From contig NZ_LHPI01000002.1 of the NCBI RefSeq assembly GCF_001274785.1, forward strand, positions 1 to 64,000: a stretch of 64,000 bases of DNA. The letters run 5' to 3'. Both the position numbers and the translations under genes were made by a program. Below, piece by piece: positions 32,657-44,174 of the stretch. Below the pieces are notes generated by a model. It had not been told where the DNA came from. It was given only the letters and a program-made list of their open reading frames with translations, and did no database searches. Each line of letters starts with the position of its first letter. The stretch's first letter is position 1. The stretch is from Vibrio hepatarius (GTDB lineage: Bacteria; Pseudomonadota; Gammaproteobacteria; Enterobacterales; Vibrionaceae).

Positions 32657-32683
32657 CTTATATCCTGGCGATCAGGGTATAAG
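32657..32683 (+). repeat. Hairpin between dnaA and dnaN
   Basis: CTTATATCCTG / CAGGGTATAAG forms an 11-bp stem with one G-T pair and loop GCGAT just after dnaA. No T run follows. It may be a processing or stability hairpin in the dnaA-dnaN transcript. Confidence 0.5.
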
Positions 32684-32738
32684 TACCCGGTCATTACTCT
32701 GTTTGTCTAAGCAAAAAGAAATCTGATAAGAGCGTCCT

Positions 32739-33839
32739 ATGAAATTTTCCATTGAGCGTAGCCACTTACTAAAACCTCTACAACAAGTATCCGGTGCTTT
32801 AGGTGGTCGTCCAACTTTACCAATCCTGGGTAACTTGCTACTCAAAGTCGAAGATAACGTATTGTCGATGACGGCGACGGATTTGGAAGTGGAACTGATC
32901 AGCCGAGTGACGCTAGAAGGCGATTTTGAAGCGGGCAGTGTGACGGTGCCGTCACGTAAGTTCCTCGATATTTGTCGTGGCTTACCGGATGATTCAGTCA
33001 TTACCTTTGTTTTGGAAGGTGACCGCGTTCAAGTGCGTTCAGGCCGCAGTCGTTTCTCGCTCTCTACGTTACCTGCGAGTGATTTTCCAAATATTGAAGA
33101 TTGGCAAAGCGAAGTTGAAATTACGCTGACTCAGGCAGAGCTGCGCGGCGTGATCGAAAAAACGCAATTCTCGATGGCTAACCAAGACGTGCGTTATTAT
33201 CTCAACGGTATGCTGTTTGAAATCGACGGCAGCACGTTGCGCAGTGTCGCGACCGACGGTCACCGTATGGCGGTATCGCAAACTCAACTGGGTGCAGATT
33301 TTGCGCAAAACCAAATCATCGTACCGCGTAAAGGCGTACTCGAGTTGGTGAAACTGATGGACGCGCCAGAGCAGCCAGTGACGCTGCAAATCGGCAGTTC
33401 AAACGTTCGCGCGGAAGTGAACAACTTTGTCTTCACTTCGAAGCTCGTTGACGGCCGTTTCCCGGATTATCGCCGCGTAATGCCGCAACAAACGACCAAA
33501 ACGCTGGAAGCGGGTTGTGACGAATTACGTCAGGCATTTTCTCGTGCGGCGATTCTGTCCAACGAAAAGTTCCGTGGTGTTCGTGTTAACTTAGCCGGTA
33601 GCGAAATGCGCATTACCGCGAACAACCCAGAACAAGAAGAAGCGGAAGAGATGCTAGATGTGACGTTTGAAGGCGAGGCGATCGAAATCGGCTTCAACGT
33701 TAGCTACGTATTGGACGTATTAAATACGCTGCGCTGTGAGAAAGTGCGTATTTCGATGTCGGACGCTAACGCGAGTGCCTTGATTGAAAATGCCGACGAT
33801 GACAGTGCTCTGTACGTGGTAATGCCGATTCGACTCTAG
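32739..33839 (+). CDS. dnaN: DNA polymerase III beta subunit (sliding clamp)
   Basis: 366-aa sliding clamp that gives processivity to DNA polymerase III. The N-terminus [19 protein letters not shown] and the C-terminus [10 protein letters not shown] are nearly invariant, the latter part of the client-binding pocket. Three repeated clamp domains of about 120 aa. It lies between dnaA and recF, one base from the recF start. Confidence 0.98.
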   Translation: MKFSIERSHLLKPLQQVSGALGGRPTLPILGNLLLKVEDNVLSMTATDLEVELISRVTLEGDFEAGSVTVPSRKFLDICRGLPDDSVITFVLEGDRVQVRSGRSRFSLSTLPASDFPNIEDWQSEVEITLTQAELRGVIEKTQFSMANQDVRYYLNGMLFEIDGSTLRSVATDGHRMAVSQTQLGADFAQNQIIVPRKGVLELVKLMDAPEQPVTLQIGSSNVRAEVNNFVFTSKLVDGRFPDYRRVMPQQTTKTLEAGCDELRQAFSRAAILSNEKFRGVRVNLAGSEMRITANNPEQEEAEEMLDVTFEGEAIEIGFNVSYVLDVLNTLRCEKVRISMSDANASALIENADDDSALYVVMPIRL

Positions 33840-33840
33840 C

Positions 33841-34923
33841 ATGCCGCTCTCTCGTCTTATTATTCAGCAATTTCGGAATATTAAAGCCTGTGATATCGAC
33901 CTATCATCAGGCTTTAACTTTCTTATTGGCCCGAACGGCAGTGGCAAAACCAGCGTGCTGGAAGCGATCTATTTGTTGGGTCATGGCCGCTCATTTAAGA
34001 GCTCGTTAACTGGACGAGTGATTCAAAACGACTGTGAAGAACTGTTTGTCCACGGTCGTTTTTTGAACTCGGATCAATTTGAGCTACCGATCGGCATTAA
34101 TAAGCAGCGCGATGGCTCAACAGAGGTTAAAATAGGCGGTCAGTCTGGGCAGAAGTTAGCTCAACTGGCACAAGTTTTACCCTTGCAATTAATCCACCCG
34201 GAAGGGTTCGATTTGTTGACCGATGGACCGAAACATCGCCGCGCATTTATTGATTGGGGCGTGTTTCATACCGAGTCAGCTTTTTATGACGCATGGGGCC
34301 GCTTTAAGCGACTGAACAAGCAACGTAATGCGTTATTAAACACCGCGACCAGCTATCGAGAACTCAGTTACTGGGATCAAGAGATGGCAAGATTGGCTGA
34401 AAATATCAGCCAGTGGCGCTCACTGTATGTCGAGCAACTCAAGTCCAAAGCTGAAGAGATTTGTCAGGCTTTTCTGCCAGAGTTCGACATTCAATTGAAG
34501 TATTACCGTGGCTGGGATAAAGATACCCCTTATCAGGAAATTCTGGAAAAGAACTTCGAACGGGATCAGTCGCTGGGTTACACGTTTAGTGGACCCAATA
34601 AAGCCGATTTGAGAATCAAAGTGAACGGTACGCCGGTAGAGGATGTGCTGTCACGTGGCCAGTTAAAACTGATGGTGTGTGCGCTGCGTGTTGCACAAGG
34701 TCAGCACCTGACGGAAATGACTGGCAAGCAATGTATCTACTTAATTGATGACTTTGCTTCTGAATTAGATAGCCAACGTCGTAAGCGTCTTGCCGACTGC
34801 TTAAAAGAGACGGGGGCACAAGTTTTTGTAAGTTCTATTACCGAAAGTCAAATCACCGACATGTTGGATGAAAATGGCAGGATGTTCCATGTGGAACATG
34901 GCACAATAGAACAAAATATATAG
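33841..34923 (+). CDS. recF: DNA repair ATPase RecF
   Basis: 360-aa SMC-like ATPase that helps load RecA at gaps. It has Walker [19 protein letters not shown] (about residues 30-47), signature [17 protein letters not shown], and Walker [14 protein letters not shown]. It starts 1 bp after dnaN, so translation is coupled. The last codons encode MFHVEHG, through which a parS-like 16-mer runs. Length normal. Confidence 0.97.
   Translation: MPLSRLIIQQFRNIKACDIDLSSGFNFLIGPNGSGKTSVLEAIYLLGHGRSFKSSLTGRVIQNDCEELFVHGRFLNSDQFELPIGINKQRDGSTEVKIGGQSGQKLAQLAQVLPLQLIHPEGFDLLTDGPKHRRAFIDWGVFHTESAFYDAWGRFKRLNKQRNALLNTATSYRELSYWDQEMARLAENISQWRSLYVEQLKSKAEEICQAFLPEFDIQLKYYRGWDKDTPYQEILEKNFERDQSLGYTFSGPNKADLRIKVNGTPVEDVLSRGQLKLMVCALRVAQGQHLTEMTGKQCIYLIDDFASELDSQRRKRLADCLKETGAQVFVSSITESQITDMLDENGRMFHVEHGTIEQNI
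34883..34898. promoter_or_regulatory. parS-like ParB binding site inside recF
   Basis: TGTTCCATGTGGAACA has perfect 7-bp arms around a TG centre. It differs at one position from TGTTCCACGTGGAACA and at three from TGTTTCACGTGAAACA, both known parS forms. It lies about 11 kb from the predicted origin, within the zone where parS sites cluster. Binding by the ParB encoded here is inferred. Confidence 0.55.
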
Positions 34924-34933
34924 TGGAAGATAA

Positions 34934-37353
<2,420 letters not shown>

Positions 37354-37354
<1 letters not shown>

Positions 37355-37467
37355 AGCTTTGATACTTCGCTCTTTCGCTCCATTTCGGTGTCAGAGGTGC
37401 TCACATACCTTCGTATGTTCCGCGCCTCTTCCTTGAACTGAAACGAAATCGATTCGTCTCAAAACTC
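37354..37467. repeat. Large imperfect palindrome after gyrB (ERIC/IRU-like)
   Basis: Two 55-nt arms (37354-37408 and 37413-37467) around a CTTC centre are complementary at roughly two thirds of positions, with well-paired ends (GAGCTTTGA / TCAAAACTC) and centre (ACATAC / GTATGT). The size and central design resemble ERIC/IRU-type intergenic repeats of enteric bacteria and vibrios. No coding potential. It may fold in the gyrB 3' untranslated region. Confidence 0.6.
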
Positions 37468-37480
37468 TAAAGAAATTGAA

Positions 37481-37510
37481 AGCACTGCCCGTTGGGTGGT
37501 GCTTTTTTTG
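37481..37510 (+). terminator. Terminator after gyrB
   Basis: AGCACTGCCC-GTT-GGGTGGTGCT forms a 10-bp stem with two G-T pairs, followed by TTTTTTT. It ends the dnaA-dnaN-recF-gyrB transcript. Confidence 0.85.
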
Positions 37511-37560
37511 TTTTTAAATGATTGAAAAATAATGAATTGAAAAAATTATCAAAATAATCC

Positions 37561-37588
37561 CTTGAAAGTATTTTGCCCTATCCATATA
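37561..37588 (+). promoter_or_regulatory. Sigma-32-type heat-shock promoter of ibpA
   Basis: CTTGAAA (37561-37567) is a perfect sigma-32 -35 element, and ATCCATATA about 12 bp later resembles the CCCCATNT -10. It gives a 5' untranslated region of about 210 nt before ibpA, consistent with the structured leader described next. Confidence 0.65.
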
Positions 37589-37600
37589 TCTAGTTGTGAA

Positions 37601-37805
37601 GAGGCGCCAAGCGATTTGGGCCTCTGAAATCGCTGTAACAAGCGTCGCTCAAGTGAGGACGACTTTCCCAGCACACAATCTGAAACCCAAGATTCTGCCC
37701 CATGTCCCTGTGCTCGTTTGTCTGTGGAATGGTAATGAATCGCTTAGCCACCAAAGCAAACTTTGGATACTCGCGGCTAAGACTATTGCTTATTAAGAGG
37801 ATAGT
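37601..37805 (+). ncRNA. ibpA 5' leader with ROSE-like RNA thermometer
   Basis: The leader can form several hairpins. The last one (37782-37805) pairs ACTATT with the AGGATAGT that contains the ribosome binding site, leaves one bulged G, then pairs CTT with GAG. This is the UUGCU-against-AGGA pairing with a bulged G that defines ROSE thermometers. Just upstream is a strong hairpin, CTTAGCC / GGCTAAG (37743-37781) with inner CCAAAG / CTTTGG. A first hairpin GAGGC / GCCTC begins at 37601. ROSE elements are known before ibpA genes; here it is sequence inference. Confidence 0.65.
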
Positions 37806-37808
37806 ATT

Positions 37809-38243
37809 ATGAGAACTGTAGATTTCACTCCTTTATACCGCAACGCAATCGGCTTCGACCGTCTTCTAAACATGATGGAAGCGAATGCTGCGAAAAGCAG
37901 CTCTGGCGGTTACCCTCCATACAACATTGAACAAAAAGACGAGAACAACTACCGCATCACTATGGCTGTAGCGGGTTTTGCAGAAGATCAACTCGACCTA
38001 ATGCAAAAAGATAATATGTTGATCGTTAAGGGTGAACGCAAAGAAGAAGGCGAGAAAAATTACGTCTACCAAGGTATCGCAGAACGCGACTTTGAACGTA
38101 AGTTCCAGTTGGCAGACTACGTAAAAGTGGTTGGTGCGAGCATGGAAAATGGCTTGCTACATATCGATCTAGAACGTGAAATTCCAGAAGCGATGCAACC
38201 GCGTAAAATTGCCATCAACGGTCAGAAATTGATTGAAGGCTAA
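37809..38243 (+). CDS. ibpA: Small heat-shock protein IbpA (Hsp20)
   Basis: 144-aa small heat-shock chaperone that binds unfolding proteins and hands them to DnaK/ClpB. The N-terminus [19 protein letters not shown] is the IbpA type. The alpha-crystallin domain (about 38-125) runs from [17 protein letters not shown] to [17 protein letters not shown]. The start follows AAGAGGA, which is buried in the thermometer hairpin. Monocistronic, with a terminator after it. Confidence 0.95.
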   Translation: MRTVDFTPLYRNAIGFDRLLNMMEANAAKSSSGGYPPYNIEQKDENNYRITMAVAGFAEDQLDLMQKDNMLIVKGERKEEGEKNYVYQGIAERDFERKFQLADYVKVVGASMENGLLHIDLEREIPEAMQPRKIAINGQKLIEG

Positions 38244-38276
38244 TAGCCGTTAGTTAAGGCAAAGATATAAAGAGTG

Positions 38277-38303
38277 AAAGAGCGCCGATTGGCGCTCTTT
38301 TTA
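38277..38303. terminator. Bidirectional terminator ibpA/avtA
   Basis: AAAGAGCGCC-GATT-GGCGCTCTTT followed by TT lies between the convergent ibpA and avtA genes and can stop both transcripts. Confidence 0.85.
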
Positions 38304-38310
38304 ATTCCAT

Positions 38311-39561
38311 TTAGCCTTGTTGGTAGGCTTTGGCGACTTCTTCTGCGATCACCGCAATGCCTTTTTGCATCGCTTCATCATCTTGTACGTAGTTCATACG
38401 CAGGCATTGATGCGCGTGTTCCCAGTCATCTTCTTGACCGATAAAGAAATATTCTCCTGGCACAATCAAAACGCCTCGCGCTTTAAGACGCTTGTAGAGT
38501 TCCATGGTTGTGATCGGCAGCTCATCGAACCATAGCCATAGGAAAATCGCACCTTCCGGCTTATGGATACGGAACCTTGGGTCATTGATGGCGTCTTGTA
38601 GTAGTTGCACCGCACGTTGCGACTTGTGCTGATAAAACGGTTTAATTATGTTGGTACTCAGTTTGAGCAAGTCGTCTTTTGCAATCATGTGGTTGGCAAA
38701 AGTAGGTCCAACGCTACCCGGCGCAAGGCTGATGATTCCGTTCATATTGGTCATCGCTTGAGTGATTTCTTCACTGGCAATCACAATCCCACAGCGTACG
38801 CCCGGCAGACCTAACTTCGATAAGCTCATACACAAGATGGTGTTTTCATTCCAGAACGGCTCGACGTCTTCGAAAATGATATTTGGAAACGGCAAACCGT
38901 AGGCATTGTCGATGATCAGTGGAATATTGTTCTCACGCGCCAGCTTATCCAACTTGTGGATCTCTTCGTCGGTTAGAACGTTTCCGGTCGGGTTGGTTGG
39001 GCGTGAGGCGCAGATCGCTGCCACTGACTCATCAACTTTTAACTCTTCAAAATCTACGTGGTATTTGAACAGGCCGTTGTCGAGCAACTCAATTTCTGGG
39101 TGATAAGAAACAAAAATGTTCTCATCGATGCCTGCGTCCCCATAACCAATGTATTCAGGGGCGATAGGTAATAAGATCTTCTTGTGCGAACCGTCGGCTT
39201 GTTGGCCTGCGAGCAGGTTAAACAGGTAAAAGAAGCCGCTTTGGCTGCCGTTCGTCAGGCTGATGTTTTTCTCAGTTATGTTCCAGCCGTACGTCTCTCT
39301 AAATAGCTTCGCCAGTGCTTTGACAAATACGTCTTTACCTTGCGGTCCATCGTAGTTGGTCAGCGCGGCGACGAGGTCACCGCTGGCGAGCAGTTCTTCA
39401 CTGGCTTGATGAAAGTACTCGAGCATGGCAGGTATGGCGGCTGGGTTGCCTCCACCGAGCATGATGGCGCCTGGAGTGCGCAGACCATCATTAAGGTCGT
39501 CCATTAACTGCGTGATACCGGAATACTGATTAAACTTGTCACCAAACTTAGAAAACTGCAT
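38311..39561 (-). CDS. avtA: Valine--pyruvate transaminase AvtA
   Basis: 416-aa PLP-dependent class I aminotransferase that interconverts valine and 2-ketoisovalerate using pyruvate/alanine. It matches E. coli AvtA along its length, with GLRTPGAIMLGGGNPA at the N-terminus, NYDGPQGK, and the PLP lysine in CMSLSKLGLPGVRCG (about residue 239). Length equals E. coli's 417. It stands alone here, between ibpA and a repeat element. Confidence 0.95.
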   Translation of the reverse strand: MQFSKFGDKFNQYSGITQLMDDLNDGLRTPGAIMLGGGNPAAIPAMLEYFHQASEELLASGDLVAALTNYDGPQGKDVFVKALAKLFRETYGWNITEKNISLTNGSQSGFFYLFNLLAGQQADGSHKKILLPIAPEYIGYGDAGIDENIFVSYHPEIELLDNGLFKYHVDFEELKVDESVAAICASRPTNPTGNVLTDEEIHKLDKLARENNIPLIIDNAYGLPFPNIIFEDVEPFWNENTILCMSLSKLGLPGVRCGIVIASEEITQAMTNMNGIISLAPGSVGPTFANHMIAKDDLLKLSTNIIKPFYQHKSQRAVQLLQDAINDPRFRIHKPEGAIFLWLWFDELPITTMELYKRLKARGVLIVPGEYFFIGQEDDWEHAHQCLRMNYVQDDEAMQKGIAVIAEEVAKAYQQG

Positions 39562-39611
39562 TGCTACTTTTACCTAATTCATTGTGTTTGCTTTATATGT
39601 AATACGCTGAT

Positions 39612-39778
39612 TTATACCAATCACAATAAGTGTTTGTTCATTCTTGCTGGTTAAAATCACTGATAACGGCGTTACGAATCTGGTAATTAGAGCCACTAGT
39701 TAGCGGCGATTCATGCCTTGTTCTCAGTGATTTTTCCTACGCAATTATCTGAACATCTACTTATCTGGATTGATATTG
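39612..39778. mobile_element. MITE-like inverted-repeat element
   Basis: About 167 bp with imperfect terminal inverted repeats (TATACCAATCACAATAAGTG on the left, its approximate complement ending GATATTGG on the right). A nested pair AAAATCACTGA (39653-39663) / TCAGTGATTTT (39724-39734) lies inside. There is no coding capacity. The sequence resembles a short repeat that I remember from several Vibrio genomes; copy number could not be checked here. Only one copy is in this window. Confidence 0.6.
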
Positions 39779-39850
39779 GTTACAGCTATTAGTGTAATAC
39801 TTGACCTTACCCTAATGTTTTTACGACGCAAAGCACAATATTTGGCTTTA

Positions 39851-39885
39851 GATAAAAATAAAGCCCGACTCAAAGAGCCGGGCTT
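39851..39885 (-). terminator. Terminator after glyS
   Basis: AAGCCCG / CGGGCTT with an inner CTC / GAG pair (39861-39885) is followed on the minus strand by TTTATTTTT. It ends the glyQS transcript. Confidence 0.85.
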
Positions 39886-39913
39886 GTGTATACATAATGA
39901 TTTCAGCTGAGAA

Positions 39914-41980
39914 TTACTTCTGCAGTAGTGAAATATCCGCAATTTGCAGAAATAGATTACGCAGATTGTTCAGGAGTGTCAGACGGTTCTTCTTAAGTGC
40001 TTCATCGTCTGCCATTACCATTACGTTATCAAAGAACGCATCCACTGGCTCACGTAGGTCAGCTAGCTTGCTTAGGGCTTCTTGGTAGTTACCGGTTGCA
40101 AATGCTGGCTCTAGCGCTTCCGTCATGACTTCAACGCTTTCTGCTAGTGCTTTCTCTGCGTCTTCTTGTAGAAGTGCCAGGTCAATCTCTGCTTCAAGTT
40201 CGCCGTCGAATTTCGCTAGGATGTTACCAACACGTTTGTTCGCTGCCGCTAGAGACTCTGCTGCTTCTAGTTCACGGAAGTGAGATACCGCCTTAACACG
40301 TTGGTCGAAATCTGCTGGTTTAGTTGGACGACGCGCCAGTACTGCTTGAATGATGTCGACGCTGAAGCCTTCGTCTTGGTACCAAGCACGGAAACGACCA
40401 AGCATAAATTCAATCACGTCTTGCTCAACGTTTTCGTTGGTTAAGCGGTCACCAAACAGTGACTTCGCTTTCGCTACCAAGTCAACAAGATCTAGGTTGT
40501 AGCCGTATTCAACGATGATACGAAGTACACCTAGCGATGCGCGGCGTAGTGCGAATGGGTCGCTGCCTTTCGGTGCTTGACCGATACCGAAGATACCGAC
40601 GATCGTGTCTAGCTTGTCAGCCATCGCGACTGCGGTTGAAACGCCGTTTGATGGCAGTTTATCACCTGCAAAACGAGGCATGTATTGCTCGTTCAGTGCG
40701 ACTGCTACTTCTTCCGCTTCACCGTCGTGACGAGCGTAGTGCATACCCATCACACCTTGAGTATCCGTGAATTCGAATACCATTGAGGTCATTAGGTCAC
40801 ATTTCGCTAGCAGACCTGCACGCTTCGATTTTTCAACGTCGGCACCGATTTGCTCAGCGATGTAGCCAGCAAGTTCAGTGATGCGGTCGGTTTTGTCTTT
40901 AATCGTACCCAGTTGCTTTTGGAAGATAGCAGTTTCTAGCTCAGGTAGACGGTCGATAAGCGGACGCTTACGGTCTGTATTGAAGAAGAATTCTGCGTCA
41001 GCAAGACGAGGACGAACCACTTTCTCGTTACCTTCGATAACGTAACGAGGTTCTTTTGATTCGATGTTTGATACGAAGATGAAGTTAGGTAGCAGCTTCT
41101 TGTTTTCATCGTAGACAGGGAAGTACTTCTGGTCACCTTTCATGGTGTAAACCAACGCTTCAGAAGGCACTTTTAGGAACTCTTCTTCAAACTTAGCTGT
41201 AAGCACGACTGGCCATTCAACCAAAGACGTCACTTCTTCAACTAGATCATCTTCTAGGTCAGCGATGCCGCCAACTTCTGCTGCCGCTTTTTGTGCGTCT
41301 GCGAGGATGATGGCTTTACGCGCTTCGTAATCTGCCATTACTTTACCGCGCTCTTCTAGGATCGCAGGGTATTGCTCAGCAGAATCGATAGTGAACTCTT
41401 GCTCACCCATGAAGCGGTGACCACGGATAGTGCGGTCAGAAGCGACACCTAAGATCTCGCCTTCGATTAGGTCGCTGCCCATTAACATGGTTAGCGTCTT
41501 AACTGGACGGATAAATTGAGTTGTTTTGTTGCCCCAACGCATTGGTTTTGCGATCGGTAGGTTTGCCAGCGCTTTTGCAGCTAGCTCAACCACGATTTCA
41601 GATGCTGGCTGACCTTTGACTTCTTGTTTGAACAGTAGCCATTCGCCTTTGTCGGTTACCATGCGCTCTGCTTGGTCAACGGTGATGCCACAACCGCGAG
41701 CCCAGCCTTGAGCCGCTTTAGTTGGGTTACCTTCAGCATCAAACGCTGCAGAAACCGCAGGACCACGCTTTTCAACTACTTTGTCTGATTGGCTTTCTGC
41801 CAATGCAGCCACTTTAAGTGCAAGACGACGAGGTGCCGCGAACCATTTTACGCCTTCGTGAGCAAGCTCAGCGTTTTTTAGTTCCGCTTCGAAGTTTGCT
41901 GCGAATGCTTCAGCTAGGGTGCGAAGTTGCGTTGGTGGTAGCTCTTCTGTACCTAGCTCGATTAGAAATTCTTTTGCCAT
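39914..41980 (-). CDS. glyS: Glycine--tRNA ligase beta subunit
   Basis: 688-aa beta subunit of the alpha2-beta2 bacterial glycyl-tRNA synthetase. The N-terminus [19 protein letters not shown] is highly conserved. The central HD-like region includes [17 protein letters not shown] sequence (here [16 protein letters not shown]), and the C-terminal DALR anticodon-binding domain ends the protein. Length equals E. coli GlyS (689). 13 bp after glyQ. Confidence 0.97.
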   Translation of the reverse strand: MAKEFLIELGTEELPPTQLRTLAEAFAANFEAELKNAELAHEGVKWFAAPRRLALKVAALAESQSDKVVEKRGPAVSAAFDAEGNPTKAAQGWARGCGITVDQAERMVTDKGEWLLFKQEVKGQPASEIVVELAAKALANLPIAKPMRWGNKTTQFIRPVKTLTMLMGSDLIEGEILGVASDRTIRGHRFMGEQEFTIDSAEQYPAILEERGKVMADYEARKAIILADAQKAAAEVGGIADLEDDLVEEVTSLVEWPVVLTAKFEEEFLKVPSEALVYTMKGDQKYFPVYDENKKLLPNFIFVSNIESKEPRYVIEGNEKVVRPRLADAEFFFNTDRKRPLIDRLPELETAIFQKQLGTIKDKTDRITELAGYIAEQIGADVEKSKRAGLLAKCDLMTSMVFEFTDTQGVMGMHYARHDGEAEEVAVALNEQYMPRFAGDKLPSNGVSTAVAMADKLDTIVGIFGIGQAPKGSDPFALRRASLGVLRIIVEYGYNLDLVDLVAKAKSLFGDRLTNENVEQDVIEFMLGRFRAWYQDEGFSVDIIQAVLARRPTKPADFDQRVKAVSHFRELEAAESLAAANKRVGNILAKFDGELEAEIDLALLQEDAEKALAESVEVMTEALEPAFATGNYQEALSKLADLREPVDAFFDNVMVMADDEALKKNRLTLLNNLRNLFLQIADISLLQK

Positions 41981-41993
41981 GTTACTTTACCCC

Positions 41994-42911
41994 TTACGCT
42001 TGTTCTTTCTTACACATTGGGAAGCCAAGTGCTTCACGGGATGCGTAGTATGCTTCTGCTACTGCTTTAGTCAGATTGCGGATGCGCAGGATGTAACGTT
42101 GACGTTCAGTTACTGAGATCGCTTTGCGTGCGTCTAGTAGGTTGAATGCGTGACCCGCTTTCAGAATGCGCTCGTAAGCTGGTAAAGGAAGTGGCTTTTC
42201 AAGCTCTAGCAACTCTTTACACTCTTTCTCACACTGCTCGAAGAAGCTGAATAGGAAATCTACGTCTGCGTGCTCGAAGTTGTAAGTCGACTGTTCCACT
42301 TCGTTTTGGTGGAAAATGTCACCGTAGGTCACTTTGCTGCCGTCTGGGGCAATGTTCCAAGTTAGGTCGTAAACCGAGTCTACTTCTTGGATGTACATAG
42401 CGAGACGTTCGATACCGTAAGTGATTTCACCGGTTACTGGTTTACACTCAAGGCCGCCAACTTGTTGGAAGTAAGTGAACTGAGTCACTTCCATGCCGTT
42501 CAGCCATACTTCCCAGCCTAGACCCCATGCGCCTAGTGTTGGGTTTTCCCAGTTGTCTTCTACGAAACGGATGTCGTGTACAAGCGGGTCAATACCAAGA
42601 ACTTCAAGGGAGCCAAGGTACAACTCTTGAATATTGTCTGGAGACGGTTTTAGCGCTACTTGGAATTGGTAGTAGTGCTGAAGACGGTTAGGGTTTTCAC
42701 CGTAACGGCCATCGGTCGGACGACGTGAAGGTTGTACGTAAGCTGTCGACATTGGCTCTGGGCCAAGCGCTCGTAGACAGGTCATTGGGTGAGAGGTACC
42801 CGCACCCACTTCCATATCTAGCGGTTGAACAATGGTACAACCATTTTGAGCCCAATAATCCTGCAGCGCGAGGATCATTCCCTGGAAGGTTTTGATATCG
42901 TATTTTTGCAT
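41994..42911 (-). CDS. glyQ: Glycine--tRNA ligase alpha subunit
   Basis: 305-aa catalytic alpha subunit of glycyl-tRNA synthetase. The class II motif region [19 protein letters not shown] is at about residues 30-48, and [19 protein letters not shown] follows. Complete and highly conserved. Cotranscribed with glyS. The 480 bp upstream hold its promoter region and, on the other strand, the riboswitch leader of the mneA-like gene. Confidence 0.97.
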   Translation of the reverse strand: MQKYDIKTFQGMILALQDYWAQNGCTIVQPLDMEVGAGTSHPMTCLRALGPEPMSTAYVQPSRRPTDGRYGENPNRLQHYYQFQVALKPSPDNIQELYLGSLEVLGIDPLVHDIRFVEDNWENPTLGAWGLGWEVWLNGMEVTQFTYFQQVGGLECKPVTGEITYGIERLAMYIQEVDSVYDLTWNIAPDGSKVTYGDIFHQNEVEQSTYNFEHADVDFLFSFFEQCEKECKELLELEKPLPLPAYERILKAGHAFNLLDARKAISVTERQRYILRIRNLTKAVAEAYYASREALGFPMCKKEQA

Positions 42912-43155
42912 AAGTCAGGTTCGCGCGATTCTCTAGTTACTCATTAGTTCGTTTTTTCTGCCGAGTTTTGCACTCAAACAGTAGCGATAAAGAGTAATTA
43001 CGGTTGAATAAAATAACAATCAAGTATACCCAGATATTGGTTATGGGAGTAGGGTTAATCTTGATTAATTCCTAGGCATATTTCTCCTTTAATGGAAATT
43101 TAACGGCTTATTCGTCTAAATTTTCTTAAAAGGGAGTTTTTGCGCGCTTTACTAC

Positions 43156-43184
43156 TTGTTCTAACACAGAGTGGTGGCTAAAAT
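43156..43184 (+). promoter_or_regulatory. Putative promoter of the mneA-like gene
   Basis: TTGTTC (43156-43161) and TAAAAT (43179-43184) are separated by 17 bp, and the riboswitch begins about 10 bp downstream. Sequence 42912-43150 shows no gene; it must hold the divergent glyQ promoter. Confidence 0.55.
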
Positions 43185-43192
43185 AGCGCCCA

Positions 43193-43350
43193 TCTTTGGG
43201 GAGTAGCTTACTAAGTCGATATCCTTGTCCACTTAGTTCGTTCGTCAACATAATTGGTGCAAAATCACCATGGCGCTCGAGACTCATCGCTTGATGGGTT
43301 TAGCAAGACCTTAGATAAACATCGTGAACCGGGGTGGGGCACGAGGTTTG
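43193..43350 (+). ncRNA. yybP-ykoY manganese riboswitch
   Basis: The leader has the signature blocks of the yybP-ykoY class: GGGGAGTAGC (43198-43207), TTCGTCAACATA (about 43241-43252), then GGTGCAAAATCACC, GCAAGACCTTA and CCGGGGTGGGGC (43329-43340). This class senses Mn2+ and turns on manganese export genes. TGGGGCA (43335-43341) is complementary to TGCCCCA (43374-43380) just before the start codon, a possible expression platform. The downstream gene is an mneA-type manganese exporter, which fits. Confidence 0.9.
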
Positions 43351-43391
43351 TCTATGGTTTAAATAATTATCCCTGCCCCAATGAGCATGTC

Positions 43392-43949
43392 GTGAGCGTT
43401 TTAGCTATTTCAATTACAACCGTAGCCTTAGCAGAAATTGGCGATAAGACCCAATTGCTATCTCTACTTCTTGCCAGTCGTTACCGTAAACCGATTCCAA
43501 TTATTGCTGCGATCTTTTTCGCTACTATTGCTAATCACGCTTTAGCAGCATGGCTGGGTGTGGTGGTCGCCGATTACTTATCACCTGAAGTGTTAAAGTG
43601 GGTGCTGGTGGTCAGTTTCGCTGCGATGGCGGCTTGGGTACTGATCCCTGATAAACTGGATGACGACGAAGAGATCTCTAACCGCGGCCCATTTGTTGCC
43701 AGTTTTATCGCCTTCTTTGTGGCCGAAATTGGTGATAAAACCCAGATCGCGACCTCTATTTTGGGCGCACAATACGCTGATGCGCTGAGTCTGGTGGTGC
43801 TGGGCACCACAATTGGTATGTTGTTAGCAAACGTTCCTGTTGTTCTGATCGGTAAACTGTCAGCAGATAAGATGCCATTGGCGCTGATCCGAAAAATTAC
43901 CGCAGCTCTGTTTGCGGCGTTAGCCGTTGGTGCTTACTTCTACTCGTAA
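43392..43949 (+). CDS. mneA: Manganese exporter of the UPF0016/GDT1 family (MneA-like)
   Basis: 185-aa membrane protein with about six helices and the two family motifs AEIGDKTQLLSLLLASRYR (about residues 14-32) and AEIGDKTQIATSILGAQY (about 115-132), which bind the metal ion. V. cholerae MneA of this family exports Mn2+. The GTG start gives MSVLAISITT, the family N-terminus. An open frame reaches back to 43254, but that part is the riboswitch. No clear Shine-Dalgarno is visible. Confidence 0.88.
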   Translation: MSVLAISITTVALAEIGDKTQLLSLLLASRYRKPIPIIAAIFFATIANHALAAWLGVVVADYLSPEVLKWVLVVSFAAMAAWVLIPDKLDDDEEISNRGPFVASFIAFFVAEIGDKTQIATSILGAQYADALSLVVLGTTIGMLLANVPVVLIGKLSADKMPLALIRKITAALFAALAVGAYFYS

Positions 43950-43960
43950 CGTGAGCCGAT

Positions 43961-43998
43961 GTGACTTATTGATAATCTTTTAAATATCAATAAGTCAC
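43961..43998. repeat. 14-bp perfect inverted repeat after mneA
   Basis: GTGACTTATTGATA (43961-43974) and TATCAATAAGTCAC (43985-43998) are perfectly complementary, with a 10-nt AT-rich loop. Only AAAGTTT follows, so it is not a textbook terminator. It is either the mneA 3' end or a protein-binding palindrome. Confidence 0.6.
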
Positions 43999-44174
43999 AA
44001 AGTTTGAACTGGATATCGCTTTGACGCTAAATTGGTCAAAGGGTGACGTCTGACATATTCGTGTCATCGTTGTCATGCTACTTTAATCATGTGAATGATG
44101 TTACTCGAATTAGTTGAAACTTCGTTATTTTGGCGATGGTTTAAGTATGAAGAGTGTAGCGAGAGGGCAAGTTT

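Noticed and set aside
43254..43391. 46-codon N-terminal extension of the mneA-like protein
   Set aside because: The DNA is the yybP-ykoY riboswitch and its platform; the family N-terminus begins at GTG 43392.
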